Below the pieces are notes generated by a model. That model saw only the letters and a program-made list of their open reading frames with translations. It was not told the DNA's origin and did no database searches. A stretch of DNA of 64,000 bases, from the NCBI GenBank assembly GCA_037974965.1, contig JBBPFI010000013.1, positions 930,001 through 994,000 on the forward strand, given 5' to 3'. Source of the DNA: Dacryopinax spathularia. Its lineage: Eukaryota > Basidiomycota > Dacrymycetes > Dacrymycetales > Dacrymycetaceae. Position numbers and translations under genes: made by a program. Below are positions 52,136 through 63,019 of the stretch, one piece after another. Every line of letters starts with the position of its first letter. Position 1 is the first letter of the stretch.

Positions 52136-52947
52136 CTACCAATACCGCTGATACACTTCTTCGACAACATACGTAACCCTCGTCCGCAGAGGACTGCCCA
52201 TGGCCTGCGGCACAAGCGTCGGGATTGTGTTCATCTGCTGCGCACCACGACCGGCGCTGCCAGCAGAGTAGCCTAAGCCCGTATTGGGCTGTTGAGCAGC
52301 CGGCGCTCCGGGTACTCCAGGTACGCCATGCACGCCAGCTGCAGCAGGAGCGACGGGAAACCCGAGAAGGGAGCCCGCTGCTGTCACTGGGTTCTGCCCA
52401 CGGTGCCAGGCACGGAAAATGGCCGCGACAGCTACATCCGCTTAATGACAGCTTACTTCGTAGGAGCAGACAGGACGCACCGAGCCAGAACAACCCGAAG
52501 GCGCCGACCAGCAGCAGCTCTTCTCTCGCCGATGACAACAACATCCCCCCGCGACGATAATCATTGTACAGTCTGCACTTCATATCAGTAGGATGATTGC
52601 AGCCGATAAGAGGGCAGGGCGCACAAGGTGGTCAACCATGAGAGAGCCATGAACCCCACGATCACTTCCACCCATCTAAGTGCGTCTGACGAGGTTGTGA
52701 GCTTAACTCCACGAATACACTGCGAGCTCACTGTGCGAGAGGGGCAGCATGGGCATGATAAAATGCAGCGAAAAGGCCGCGATGAGGCCTGCGTCTATCT
52801 TAGTCTCTCATCCGTATTTGATAACAATGCCTCACCATATGCCGCCAGACGCACGGGTGACGCCGCACGGGGAGGTCTGTCTACCATTTCGTGCTCGATG
52901 TGTACTTGCTGTGGTTCTTGGGGAGGGAATCGGTCTCCAGCGTACAT
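52136..52947 (-). CDS. MARVEL-like small membrane protein
   Basis: About five exons read with canonical splice signals from a start at 52947 (MYAGDRFPPQEPQQ) to a stop at 52136-52138. Membrane segments are AGLIAAFSLHFIMPMLP, VEVIVGFMALSWLTTL and, after a polar stretch (YNDYRRGGMLLSSARE), ELLLVGAFGLFWLAVAAI. After the last span a short tail rich in Gly, Pro, Ala and Val (GVHGVPGVPGAPAAQQP) ends VEEVYQRYW. The pattern of closely spaced hydrophobic spans with a final Trp-containing helix and a cytosolic tail resembles fungal MARVEL-domain proteins, which sit in plasma-membrane domains. Only three clear spans were seen, so the first exon may be incomplete. Assignment is by pattern only. Confidence 0.5.
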
Positions 52948-53108
52948 GGATGGTGGATGAGCTGTTAGGCGGGGGCTTTACGTCAAGCTGGTCTGCGTGA
53001 GGCCGTCTGCCTCGTGTTCGGTCACGAGCATTGGAAGCCAATTTCCAAAGATGGATAGAAGTACAACGACTACTAGAAACAGACGTGATTACAGCTTATC
53101 CGTCCAGC

Positions 53109-54074
53109 TTATCCCCATATGAGCTGTCGAATGACATCGATATCTTCCTGTGCTATTTGGAGATCGTGCGCTCTGATACCATCCAGCATGTGTTTCTCGG
53201 ATGTGCTGCCTGCTAAAGGGACTATGCCGAAGCTTTGCGCGATAGCATGTACGGCTTGTGCTGGGGTGCAGGCATATTTGAGCGCAATGTCTTGTAGCAG
53301 AGGATGCCGTAGGAGGGACGGCGAGCCAGTGAGCGTCCAGAACGACCTATATATCGCGTCAGCTCAAGCCATCTTCGGGCTGAAAGCACGCATACTGATA
53401 CTGGATGCCGTTGTTATTGCAGTAGTCCAGGACGTCCTTGTCCCATCCATTGCCCTCGAACCATCGATTTTGCACCACGTTCACAGGCGCCTCCCGAGCC
53501 AAAGCAAGTAGAATGCGGATACGATAACAATTGCTGATACCGATCAAGCCGACTTTGCCCTCTACCTGCAATTGACGAAGCGCTTTCCATGCTTCCAGCG
53601 TCTTCTCCGGATCGTCGAAAGGCGAATGTAGCAGTAAGGAATCGATGAACGCGGTCCCCAGATTTTGTTGAGACCGTGCAAAGGATGTTCGTACTTGCTC
53701 AGTGATGGAAGTTGTGGGATCGTATGGCAGTGGCTGGGAGCGGTCTTGCCCGCCAATCGGCGTATATCTGCGAGAATGTCAACGACAAAATGGCAAGGCT
53801 TGGACGCCGGACCAACTTCGTTTGGAGAAACAGATCCTCTCTCTTTATGCCATGATTATCTTGCAATATGCGCAGAGCATCGCCAACCAGGTCTTCACGG
53901 TAGTGCTTGGGCTGGCAAGCAGTATCGATACCTCGAAAGCCGTTAAGGACGGCCTGAACAACCAGTTCCGTAGTCCGTTCTTTCTTCCTAAGGGGCGGGA
54001 TCAACGATCCCTACTATTTGACAGGCAAGGTGCCGCGGCATTTACCAGGCGGTTCCGTAGATGATCTTGGGCAT
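53109..54074 (-). CDS. Aldo-keto reductase
   Basis: Start MPKIIYGTAWKKE at 54074, stop at 53109-53111, four or more exons. The AKR (beta/alpha)8 signature residues are visible: Asp in NGFRGIDTACQPKHY, Tyr in the same KHYRED segment, Lys in LFLQTK and His in SLLLHSPFDD. Further on are VGLIGISNCY and FGIVPLAGSTSEKHM, the C-terminal NADPH-binding Ser/Arg-type loop. The predicted length of about 260-270 residues is a little short for the family (about 300). It is a cytosolic NADPH-dependent carbonyl reductase; substrate unknown. Its neighbours are two membrane-protein genes with no evident metabolic link. Confidence 0.85.
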
Positions 54075-54885
54075 CACAGCAGGCATAGTTGTCGAATGTC
54101 TTGCGAATTGGATTGTGAAAGTATGTGCGTTGGCCTGGTCCACAAAGACAACCTGTCGACAATTATCACGAGGACTACTTAGCACAGCCAGACGTTCCCT
54201 GCAGAGCTGCTTAACCAGAGATAGTGTCCAGGTATTTCACCTGAGAGCTGTAAGTATGGTGGAGTACTTGCTGTCGACAATGACTAGAATAGAGAGGGAA
54301 GCGCTCGGCAAAAGGCCGAAAGTGGATGAGATGCCGTTCGGCTGAGCTCAATTCACATGTGTGCCTCATGTTGCGCCACATGCATTCCTCGGTTGAGCAC
54401 AGCCACATACCGTTGTTTGAAGGAGCGAGCGGGAGTGCGGGTTCTAGCCTGCTCCTCTCAGGGGGCCGATTGCTTCCAATATGAAAACTGCCTGCTCTCG
54501 TCTTTGTCGTCGACGTCGTCAGCCCCAACAGCTCCGTCGATATGAGTGCAGCACACTCTTAACGCTTGACGACCACCAGCTCGCTATCAGAGGTCAACAA
54601 GCATATAGACAACGGGACACTGCGCAGGCCCTAGCCGATCTCTATTGGGCAATACGGAGCGCTCCACCGGCCAACAGTCCAACATACACGTGTTGGATAT
54701 GAAAAGTCCCCTGCTTCCTGATTCCGCAAACGTCGAACGACTCCTCGCCTGCAGGCGCTCATCCTTCAGCCTATAGACTGCCTACTGCTGGCATAGACGG
54801 CCAACAACGACCTCTTGACCTCTTTCCTTTCCCTCCTTCGACCTCGACCTCCTCTCCGACCCCACCTTCCACCTCGTACATAGTT
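54075..54885. other. Divergent intergenic region
   Basis: Promoters of the aldo-keto reductase (minus) and the tetraspan-tail gene (plus). CT-rich with CCTTTCCCTCC-type pyrimidine tracts at about 54820-54875, just before the ATG at 54886. No gene is supported. Confidence 0.5.
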
Positions 54886-57039
54886 ATGGCTCCACGACGT
54901 TCCTTCGCCATGATGGGCCTCATAAACTGGCTCAGGCTTATTGTCTTCTGTGAGTCAACTCTGCACTCTACTCCGGATCATGCGCTCACTCCGCTGTCCC
55001 AGTTGTCATTCTCATTTTCGGCCTCATCGTCATGGGGCTCACTGCACATTTCGCCGAAATACTTGTACCATCAGATCTAAGTGCGTGTGATATCGCGGAT
55101 AGGCGGACCTTTGCTCATACTGTTCTAGCACGATTTGTAACCGTTGGACTCGTTGTATCTATCGTCACGCTCATTATCACGACTGCAATGTAAGCCGAAC
55201 GAAATGTCCGCTTAGCCCTTGCTGACAGAGTCGTAGTTTCCTTTTGGGTATCTTCCGCACGTACATATATGCTGCACAAACAAGAGTAGAACTCGCATGG
55301 CTGGGTGTCCTTAGTGTATTATGGATGGGTGAGCCTCGTAACACCCCCCGCCAAACCCACACTAACTTTGAACAGCTCTCGCCGTTTTCCTTTCCATGTC
55401 GGCGGATGTTGAGATCGATTGTGCGGATGCCGGAGGGGCGATCCAGGAGAATCAGAGTGTCGGAAGTGCGTGATACTGCGATCCCTCTTGGCACATATGC
55501 TGACCTGGCGACAGTGACGTCCGAAGAGTTTGAAGCGGAATATCGAGCTATGCAGGCTTGCTCGTTTATCAATGCTATACTGCGTACGTGTACTATGCGC
55601 CTTGCGGACTAGACCCTGATACCTATGCAGTTGCGGCTTGGTTCCTCCTCTTGCTGTCTTTCACCGTCGCCCACCACTTCTCGGGTTACGATCATGTATG
55701 GCGAACTCCTGTTGCGGACTACGGCTGGTTCGAAAACCCTCTCGGTTCTCGTCAAAGAAGGAAGGCCATGGACGAGAAGGTCAAGCAGCTGGGAGGATTG
55801 TCCAGCGAGACGTCGCTGTCGTCCGAGGAGGAGATCAGAGGGCGCGCAAGGACGAGGACTCGAGCAAGAGCTAACTCGCGCGATGCCATTCGAGAAAAAG
55901 CTGGTCTTCCGGTCGCCTTGTTCCGACCGTTCTATGACTTGGCGAAGCCCAAGGCTGGCCCAAGGAGACCGCAGCCAGTTCGATCGTCCACGCAGCCAAT
56001 CATACCGACCACGACCGCGCCAGCTGCTCGACCTGTGCTGCCGCCAATTGTCATTCCAGCGCCGAGCGGATCTCGTACTACGACGCCTGTCCGCCCCGGA
56101 CCACCGGTGCGGATGAGCAGCACACCGCAACCCGCGCGGCAGCCTACACCTCCGCCTGCGACATCTCTGTCTCGGAATGTCTCAGCCAAATCGGCTCAAA
56201 CGTTCATGACCGCCAAGTCCACGCAGTCCGTTCGTACACCCAACACCCCAACTCAGCTGGCCCGCACGCCCAGCGGCACTGCGCCGCAGCGTCCACGGAC
56301 ACCAGTGAACGCGAACTCGGCGCCTCGCACGCCAATTACCCCAACGCAGCGGCCGCGAACGCCAGTCAGCGCGATACAGCCAGGCAGGCCTCAACTGCAA
56401 CCCTCGCGCTCTCTGTCCCAGCCAACCGTACCTCAACGTACACCCACCAAGTCTCAAATACCCACAAGGCCTAGTCCAGTGCGTACAACGAGCACTCCGC
56501 CGGTTCGGCCGGTGCAATCGTCTGGTGCAACAGCGTCCCGACCTGCGCAAACTTCTTCGTCACAACGGCCGCGACCACCACCCATCGTAACATCCGGCTC
56601 AGGTGCACGGCCAACACAGAGCCCAGTCACGCCCACACCGGGAAGCGGGAGACCTCCGCCGGTGTCGACGCCTGTCCGTTCCGCATCGGGACCCGGTCTG
56701 ACACGAACGCCCACGCCTGTACGTGCCTCGACCAACGCTCGACCGCCGTCCGCGGGCGCAGCAAGACCGCAACCTGTTCGCACGGCGTCTACACCCCAGG
56801 TCACCCAAAGCGGTGCGCCGGCGGCAAGACCGCATGTGTCTCGATCGCAAACGTCGGTGCCCGCCGCACCCAGAGCAGCGAATAGCTCCTCACTCACTCC
56901 CAGCCGCCCGCCCGTTTCGCGTTCGCAGACGTACTGGCAACCACCTCCCGGTCGCTCTGGGACGTTAGACGTCCCGGCACCAATAGGTAAAGACGGCTTA
57001 CGAAACCGAAGTCGTAGTCCGGCTGGCCGGATGGTTTAG
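54886..57039 (+). CDS. Four-span MARVEL-like protein with long Pro/Thr/Ser-rich tail
   Basis: Seven exons sum exactly to 620 residues: 54886-54949, 55003-55080, 55129-55189, 55237-55328, 55376-55465, 55515-55583 and 55631-57039. Four hydrophobic segments are visible: LIVFFVILIFGLIVMGLTA, FVTVGLVVSIVTLIITTAM, ELAWLGVLSVLWM continuing into ALAVFLSM, and AAWFLLLLSFTVA. The loop before the last span contains DVEIDCADAGG and a TSEEFEAEYRAMQA helix. The remaining 450 or so residues are low-complexity, built of repeated TP, RP and SRSQT units (SRSQTSVP and SRSQTYWQ occur twice). The layout of a small membrane module with a long disordered cytosolic tail suggests a plasma-membrane organiser or scaffold. 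Resembles fungal MARVEL-domain proteins. Confidence 0.75.
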
Positions 57040-57750
57040 CTTGGATGTGAAAAGGCGGAGCTTGTACTCTAGCACACATGGACTGTGAGAATTCAGATGT
57101 TACGGTGCTCTGTGAAAAGTTGTAATGGCTGCGTGTAAGCCCGAACTTAAAGTCGTACAGCACAAGCAGGTGTGTCCGAGACTGTAGTCAAGACCGTTGG
57201 TGCGTCACCGGAAGACCCCCAGCAAGGTCGAACTTTGACCAGGACGCAGCGACCGAGTGCCACCAGCTCGAACTAGGCTGGATGGGCGCCGGCTGCCGTG
57301 AGTTCGGTACAGTGAAGCAGTTGCGTGGTCACGGTTGGAAGGATCCCCAAGTGGAAAGCTTGTCCACTTTCGAAGGGAACGCAGCACCCGTTCGCAAAGA
57401 AGTCAAGCGTGCAGCTTTGGTTTGCACCAAGTGCTCGCGCACGTCGCAGTAACCCAAGCACCACAACAAAAGTAGGGTGTCCAGAGGAACAGCCAGAAAC
57501 TGTCTGAGGCCGTGACAGACTGAGGTGTGGAGGGTAGTACCTGCCCAAGTATGAACACAGGAACAGCAAGCCCAGTGAGCCCCAAAGCGCGCCGTTGTGT
57601 TCAACAGAGTACCAGAGGCCGAAGTGTCATGGTGGCGGCCGAGCAGGAGTAAGTCAGCAACGAACCCAGTGTACAAAACCCAAGTGGAGCACGGACTAAA
57701 CAGGAAAGGCCACTCAAGGGAGGAGCAAGGAAGTGCACAACTCTAACCCT
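57040..57750. other. Intergenic region with uninterrupted 115-codon minus frame
   Basis: About 700 bases between the tetraspan-tail gene and the repeat-rich block. An open minus-strand frame at 57329-57676 (hydrophobic, Leu/Cys-rich) has no recognised domain and no homologue visible in the window. Confidence 0.4.
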
Positions 57751-58760
57751 GGCACCCCACACCAATGGGCATTGGTGAGCAAAACGCCCTTTTTAGACCC
57801 GTCCGGGCTCCTCACTCATCCGATTTCCATGGGACAAAGGGGAGAATGTACCTTGTCATCTCCTCTCAAGCTCTGCTAATTTTTAAAATACATTAATTAA
57901 TAACAATGCCTTGAACGGTCCATCCCGCGACAACAACTCCAAATGCCTTGGACCCTTGTGAACGGTGGACCGTTCACATCAAAGCCACCTCGAACGGTTG
58001 ACCGTTCGAGGCCTTTCACCCCTCTGATTCCCTCAGCTCTTGTCATATCCCGTACCCATCCTTTCCCTGCATGTTCTCCCCTTCTCCCCTTCAAAATCGA
58101 TAAGTCTGTTGTCGAGGATGCGATGTCGAAAGTTGGATGTAGTTGGGGGGCAGACCCTGGGCGCGAGGTCGACCGTTCCTCAACAAGCTCAGCAGAACGG
58201 CAGACCGTTCCACCCCTTCCAGCAATGCAAAGCCCCATCTCCTTTTGCGTCATCTCCTTTGCCTTCCCAACCACCCTCTCGCCTTTTCCTCTTGCAAAGC
58301 GATAAGACAGTTATTGTAGGGTCGATGAAGATGTGCTGCATGTCAACTAGGCCAGGACCCTAAGATGAGAACTCAGCATTCACGACAAAGCGATGTAAAG
58401 GAACACACCATTCACCACCTTGCACTGAAGATATACCCCTACATCCCTGTTAATACTCCCTGCTGGGTCCCCTCCACCCGCTGGCCTTCTTCCTCTCGAG
58501 ATTGATAAGCAGGTTGCTGAGAACTTCATGAAGATGCGTCGGATGTCGCTTGGTGTAGGACCCTCGGACAAGAGCGGACCACTCCATGACCTCGAACGAC
58601 CGTTCCCACTCTTGCAGCAACAATCCGCCCTCACTTCTCCTCTAAGCCTATTGCCCTCATCTCCAGCTGTGCCCTGAGCTTGCTGCCATGCAAATTAATA
58701 AGGAAATTGTTGAGGTGATGAGGTGACAATATTGGACGGTCAGAGAGAGGGACACTTGGG
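57751..58760 (+). repeat. Array of about 200-bp repeats upstream of paralogue copy 1
   Basis: Four diverged units are marked by a core like ATCGATAAGCAGGTTGTTGA at about 58096, 58299, 58501 and 58695, spaced near 200 bp. Each core is preceded by a C/T-rich stretch. The units also share a segment like GGACCCT...CGACCGTTCC...CAGCAA. The block opens with ACCAATGGGCATT at 57761, which recurs at 60848 before paralogue copy 2. A partial unit lies at 57910-58095. Translated, the core reads like IDKQVVE, so it may descend from coding sequence. Confidence 0.7.
57991..58008. promoter_or_regulatory. Palindromic ACCGTTC box pair
   Basis: CGAACGGTTGACCGTTCG is a perfect inverted repeat of ACCGTTCG around a TG centre. 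The half-site ACCGTTC or its complement recurs at about 57913, 57960, 57969, 58172, 58204 and 58599. Clustered palindromic boxes upstream of a gene suggest a protein-binding site; no factor can be named. Confidence 0.4.
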
Positions 58761-59451
58761 ATGATACAGTCAGTTTGAGCACACAAGAGGAGCACAATCC
58801 ACGCATCTAGTCCTTCATTAACACACACAGCTCCTTGTCCTCCTCTCCCCTTCCTCTCCCCTTCCTATTCCCCCTTTCATTTCCAGCAGCGGATCATCGA
58901 AGACGGTCGCGAGTAACGCAGAGCAACAGCAAGAAGGATGGTAGAGGACAGAGAGGTGCGCATTCAGGGATCATCACCGGCGCACCCCTGATAATCTATC
59001 CAGCAGCCTCTCCTTTAAGAGACACATCTACCTCTTCTTCCTCCTCTCATACTGTATTCCCCTTCGTGCCCCTCCTACTTACCTTACAACACTCAGCCCC
59101 ACCACTCCGAGCCAACCAAGTTTTGCTAAGCCCATGTCCTTTCCATGGACGCACCTGCAAGGCAAGAGCCCTGAGGAAAGGAAAACCCTTGCGCGCAAAA
59201 GGAAAACTCTGTAGGGGGAAAGGGGACCCTTGCGTGTGAAAGGACAACTCCTGGGGGAAAAGGGGACCCTTGCCCGGAAAGGAACGCCTATGTGAGGCAC
59301 TGCCTCATGCCTGTGGGAGCTTTTATCTGCATCCGTAGGATGTATACCGTGCTCAGCTCAAAGTCACCTCTTGCTTTCCATCAACGACAGCAATCTACTT
59401 GTGTGCACTTATTGTCTAACCACCTCGCCATCCATCAGCACTATACCCACC
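58761..59451 (+). other. Upstream region of paralogue copy 1
   Basis: A C/T-rich tract (about 58829-58880) characteristic of fungal promoters, then the 40-bp repeats at 59171-59292, then the ATG at 59452. Open frames in this stretch have biased composition and no domain. Confidence 0.45.
59171..59292 (+). repeat. About 40-bp G/A-rich tandem repeat, three units
   Basis: Three consecutive units of the form GGGGAAAGGGGACCCTTGCG followed by GAAAGGA..ACTCCT, about 160 bp before the ATG of paralogue copy 1. Units are about 80% alike. Confidence 0.7.
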
Positions 59452-60704
59452 ATGTCTCAGCAATCTACTGCTCCTGCCGGCCACCAAGGTGAACAACAGC
59501 GCCAAACAAGGAGAGTCACTGCCTTTGCGCATTACCATGAAATCGGCCTGGAGAACATCTCCTCCATCGACTTCCACCATCCAAGGCCCGCAAAGGAGGA
59601 GATTGATTTTGTGTTTGACAAAACACGAGCGAGCCTCCAGAAGAAGGTTCCAGCATTCATAACCGACCAACCAAAATCCGATTACTACATGAAGCACCTG
59701 GTCCCACGGCACGGTCGTGCACTCATCGGTATGCCCCTCCCTTCCTGTTCCTTGCCCCGTCCTCATCCTTGCCTTCAGAGGTTGGTCAGCCTCCCATCGA
59801 TATGAATCAACCCCTTCCAGATGGCACCACCCTCTATGTCATTCACGACTCTAGTCTTCTCCCCAATGGTGGCCTGACCAACGTCACCCCCCTTCAAGAC
59901 TTGGCCCACACGCTCCACAGCGAGTATCACAGGACGGACCTGTTGCTTGCAAAAGAAAAAGAGGATAACGGTGAGTGCATACCTTGTCCTTTTCATCCCC
60001 TGCTCATGCACCGCTCCAGCTTCCTCAAGCGAGGGCAAGGGCAAGAAGAGCGCCATCCCACCGGTCACCTGGGAGGAGGAGGCAAAGGCCATGAATGCAA
60101 AGATTGAAGCCTTGAGCGCTAAGGTCAAGTACCAAAGAGAGAAGATCGATTTCCTTGAAGAGAGCAACAGCCTCAAAGATGAGAGGAACACGCACTTTCA
60201 GCAAGAGCTCAATGCTCTCAGGCAAGGCAACCTGGCACTGGAAGAGGAGAACAGGCGGTTCCGCGCGGACCCACAGGCTATGCAGGCCTACGTCTATGTA
60301 AGTCGCACATTCTACTTGATTCTCCCGCTCATCTCTTTCATTTGTAGGATCATGAGGAGCTTGCCAAGATCCAGCGCAGAGAGATCATCCTCCAGGGCCG
60401 CAAGTATCTCATGGGACTCTTCCAGTGGCCCAACTCCAACTGGACCGCCTTCATCGCCCAACACCCTTGCGACACCATCCTCGCCGACTCCCGCTTCAAC
60501 ACTCATCCAGAGTGGAGACGGCTCACACGCGATGTCGCCCACTTCCTCTGCGATGATGGCAGGGACATTTGCGACATTGGTAATGCCGCAGCGCATGTCT
60601 TTACCACATCTGCACTTCAGCAGGCTGCACAAGGCAGAGGTGTTTCAGCGCGCATGAAGCACAATTTGCTGCACGTTCTCAATGTGGTCCCTTCTTCCTC
60701 GTAG
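59452..60704 (+). CDS. Tandem paralogue copy 1: coiled-coil protein with GN-AAH domain
   Basis: Four exons, 59452-59728, 59779-59970, 60020-60297 and 60348-60704, give 367 residues; intron phases are 1, 1, 0. Exon 1 begins MSQQSTAPAGHQGEQQ. Exon 2 has PPIDMNQPLPDGTTLYVI. Exon 3 is a long coiled coil (KIEALSAKVKYQREKIDFLEE, then LNALRQGNLALEEENRRF). Exon 4 is the family's most conserved part: EELAKIQRREIILQGRKYL, DTILADSRFNTHPEWRRL, then DIGNAAAHVFTTSAL. It is a paralogue of the genes at 61836 and 63448. The GN-x-AAH motif resembles the catalytic helix of HEPN nucleases, but here the expected Arg is replaced by Asp (inference). Not otherwise recognised. Confidence 0.8.
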
Positions 60705-61835
60705 TTTCCTCATAGTTATACCGTTGATCGTGTGATACCTCACAAGCTGTATGCCCGCTGCAATGCATTCTGTTCATGTCCATGTGTCATCCTTACCAGC
60801 AAAAGTCGCCCTTACCGTGGGATCTTCCTAACCGCCGCACCAGGGACCAATGGGCATTAGTCCCTGATTGCCTCCGTTTGCTTCGTCCTCTGCCAATTCC
60901 CCTGCTACCGGAAAAGGAAAAGGAGCAAAGGAAAGCTTACAGTCTTGACTACCTTTCCTATTAGGCCGCAGCAACAATCATTAATTCCATTGTTGAGAAT
61001 GGAACGATGCGCGTCAACAGGTCGGACAGGCACGGCCGCCGCGCCTAGGACAGCCGGACCCTAGCCGTGCCTGCCGTGCCTGCCGTGCCCTCGAGCCGTC
61101 CCAGCAAGGATAACCCTCAATCCAACCCTTTTCAGCACTCTGATATCCCTTTCCTTCCCCTCAGCCCAAGCCTCCTGTACCGCCCGGCCAGCTCCAGCTT
61201 TCCCTGGAAGAATCGATAAGCAGGTTGTTGAGAAAAGAGTGTTGCAGCGTCGGACGTCCAGACACAAGACCCTAAGATGTAGTTAGCCCGGAGAAAGAGA
61301 AAGGTGTGTGCAATCCACGCACCTTAGCCCCTTCCAACCCCCTTTCAACCTCACCAAACCATCGCTTCTCCCTTTCCCTTCCTTCTCCCCTTAGCCCAGT
61401 CCAATTTGAAGGTCGGATGCTTGAGAATAGGCGGAGTTGCTGTTGTACAAGGCAGTGGTTGCTGGCTGAGACTAGGACTGGACGCGCGACCAGGGTCTCC
61501 AGGGGGAAGGGTCCTCCTCCGTCCCCTTTCCCCGCATGACGGAGCTGCTCCCCGGGAGACGGAGGAACATGGACTTAGGGTCCCTTAGGGGAAGCGCGGT
61601 CCTTCTCACTGTGACGGAGCTCTTTTCCCAGGGGACCGGCTGTTCTCCTCCGTGACGGAGCTGGCCCTCCTCGTGGTGGCCTCGCCTTGCAGGCACGGCT
61701 CCCACGTTGTATACGGGAGCAAATGGTTCCATTGATCCCTGCCGGCGCAGCCAGCATTATCAATCCTCTTATCATCCAACGTCCACCTCGACCAATCCCG
61801 CCAACAACCCCCACCCACCAAGCCTTGACTGCACC
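60705..61835 (+). other. Upstream region of paralogue copy 2
   Basis: Repeats the layout seen before copy 1: ACCAATGGGCATT at about 60848, diverged repeat cores at about 60985 and 61207 (the second, ATCGATAAGCAGGTTGTTGAG, is nearly the consensus), AAGACCCTAAGATG at 61267, a C/T-rich promoter-like tract (61330-61400) and several GTGACGGAGCT-type motifs at 61535-61670. A run of CCGTGCCTG units lies at about 61070-61090. No gene is supported. Confidence 0.6.
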
Positions 61836-63019
61836 ATGTCTCATCGCAGGGTTTACGCGGACGTCCAATTCACCGAGCCCAGTCTGAGGACGAAGGTTCA
61901 CTTGGATTTCCCCAACCCTCCCGATTCCAATGGCCACAAGGAGCTCGATGTCTTGATCCTGCATGCTTGCAAAGAAATGCAAGCCGTACTCGACGATGTC
62001 ATCCCCGACCCGTCCCTCCGGCCCAAACTTGACAACAATGTGAAGGCCGGCTTAGGTTGGTCTTCTCGTTCTCTTCGCTTTCCAGCCCACTGACCATGTG
62101 TGGGATCAGGCAGCACCACCGACCTCAACAAACCCCTGCCTCATGGTGCGCAATTCACCCTTACCTTTGGCCTCGGCAATGAGCAGAAGCCTGCCTCGTC
62201 ACCTCTCCGTGATGCAATGCATGCAATGCACAGAAAGCTCGCTGAGGAAACTGCGGCTCGTCACGGGGCTGAGCTGCTCCTCCTCGATAAAACATCGCCA
62301 GGTGAGTGCACTCCCATCTACCTGCAGCCCTTTCGCTGCTAATGGACTATGCAGCGCCGACAACCAAAGCCACCAAGGCCAAGGGGAAGCCCAAGGGGAC
62401 GGATGAGATCACTGCACCCGTTCCGGCCCAGCTCAGTGACCCGGCCTACGTCTTGAGCGTCTTGGAAGAGAACACGCGGATCATGGCCGAGAACAAGAAG
62501 GTCATGGTGGAGTTCAAAACGGCCTTGGCGAAGAGCAATGAGCAGGTTAAAGAGTACCAGGCGCTGTGGGCACAGCACCAGGACCAGCTCTATGCCGTTG
62601 GGATCATGGCACTGGTGCGTTGAGCTTTCACCTATGCATGTCACAATGCTGAGCTTTTTGTGCAGCACCGTGATGAGCTTGCCAAGATCCAGCGACGTGA
62701 AATCATCGGTCGTGCTTGCAAGCTGCTCATCCTTCTCCTTGGTGCCTCCCCCTTTATGTCCTGGAGCGACTTTCAGTCCCAGTACCCTCTTGAGACGGTG
62801 CTTGCGGATCAGCGCTTCAGGACGCACCAGGCCTGGAGGCATCTCCGTCGTCGTGAGCTTGAGTTCCTCTATGGCATGCATGGTGGCGACGAGACCTACA
62901 GGATGGGTAACGTTGCTGCCCACGAGTTTAGCAACCATGTGCTGGTCATAGCTGCTCGTGAGACTGAGGGTGAGCAAGCCACCTTGCTGGGCTCCCTTGT
63001 CGACCTCTTCTCCAACTAG
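61836..63019 (+). CDS. Tandem paralogue copy 2: coiled-coil protein with GN-AAH domain
   Basis: Four exons, 61836-62055, 62110-62301, 62355-62614 and 62666-63019, give 341 residues. Phases 1, 1, 0 and the 192-nt second exon match copy 1 exactly. Exon 1 begins MSHRRVYADVQFTEPSLRT. Exon 2 contains LNKPLPHGAQFTLTF, parallel to the MNQPLPDGTTLYVI of copy 1. Exon 3 starts with a Lys-rich stretch (TKATKAKGKPKG) and becomes a coiled coil (VLEENTRIMAENKKVMVEF). Exon 4 has DELAKIQRREIIGRACKLL, ETVLADQRFRTHQAWRHL and YRMGNVAAHEFSNHVLV. Here the last motif has R-x6-H, which fits the Rx4-6H active-site pattern of HEPN ribonucleases. Whether it folds or acts as one is inference. It is about equally diverged from copies 1 and 3. 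Confidence 0.82.

Noticed and set aside
59371-59805. Unspliced 144-codon version of paralogue copy 1 starting upstream
   Set aside because: The in-frame upstream Met at 59371 adds residues without a counterpart in copy 2. The ATG at 59452 aligns with the start of copy 2, and the frame runs into the first intron.
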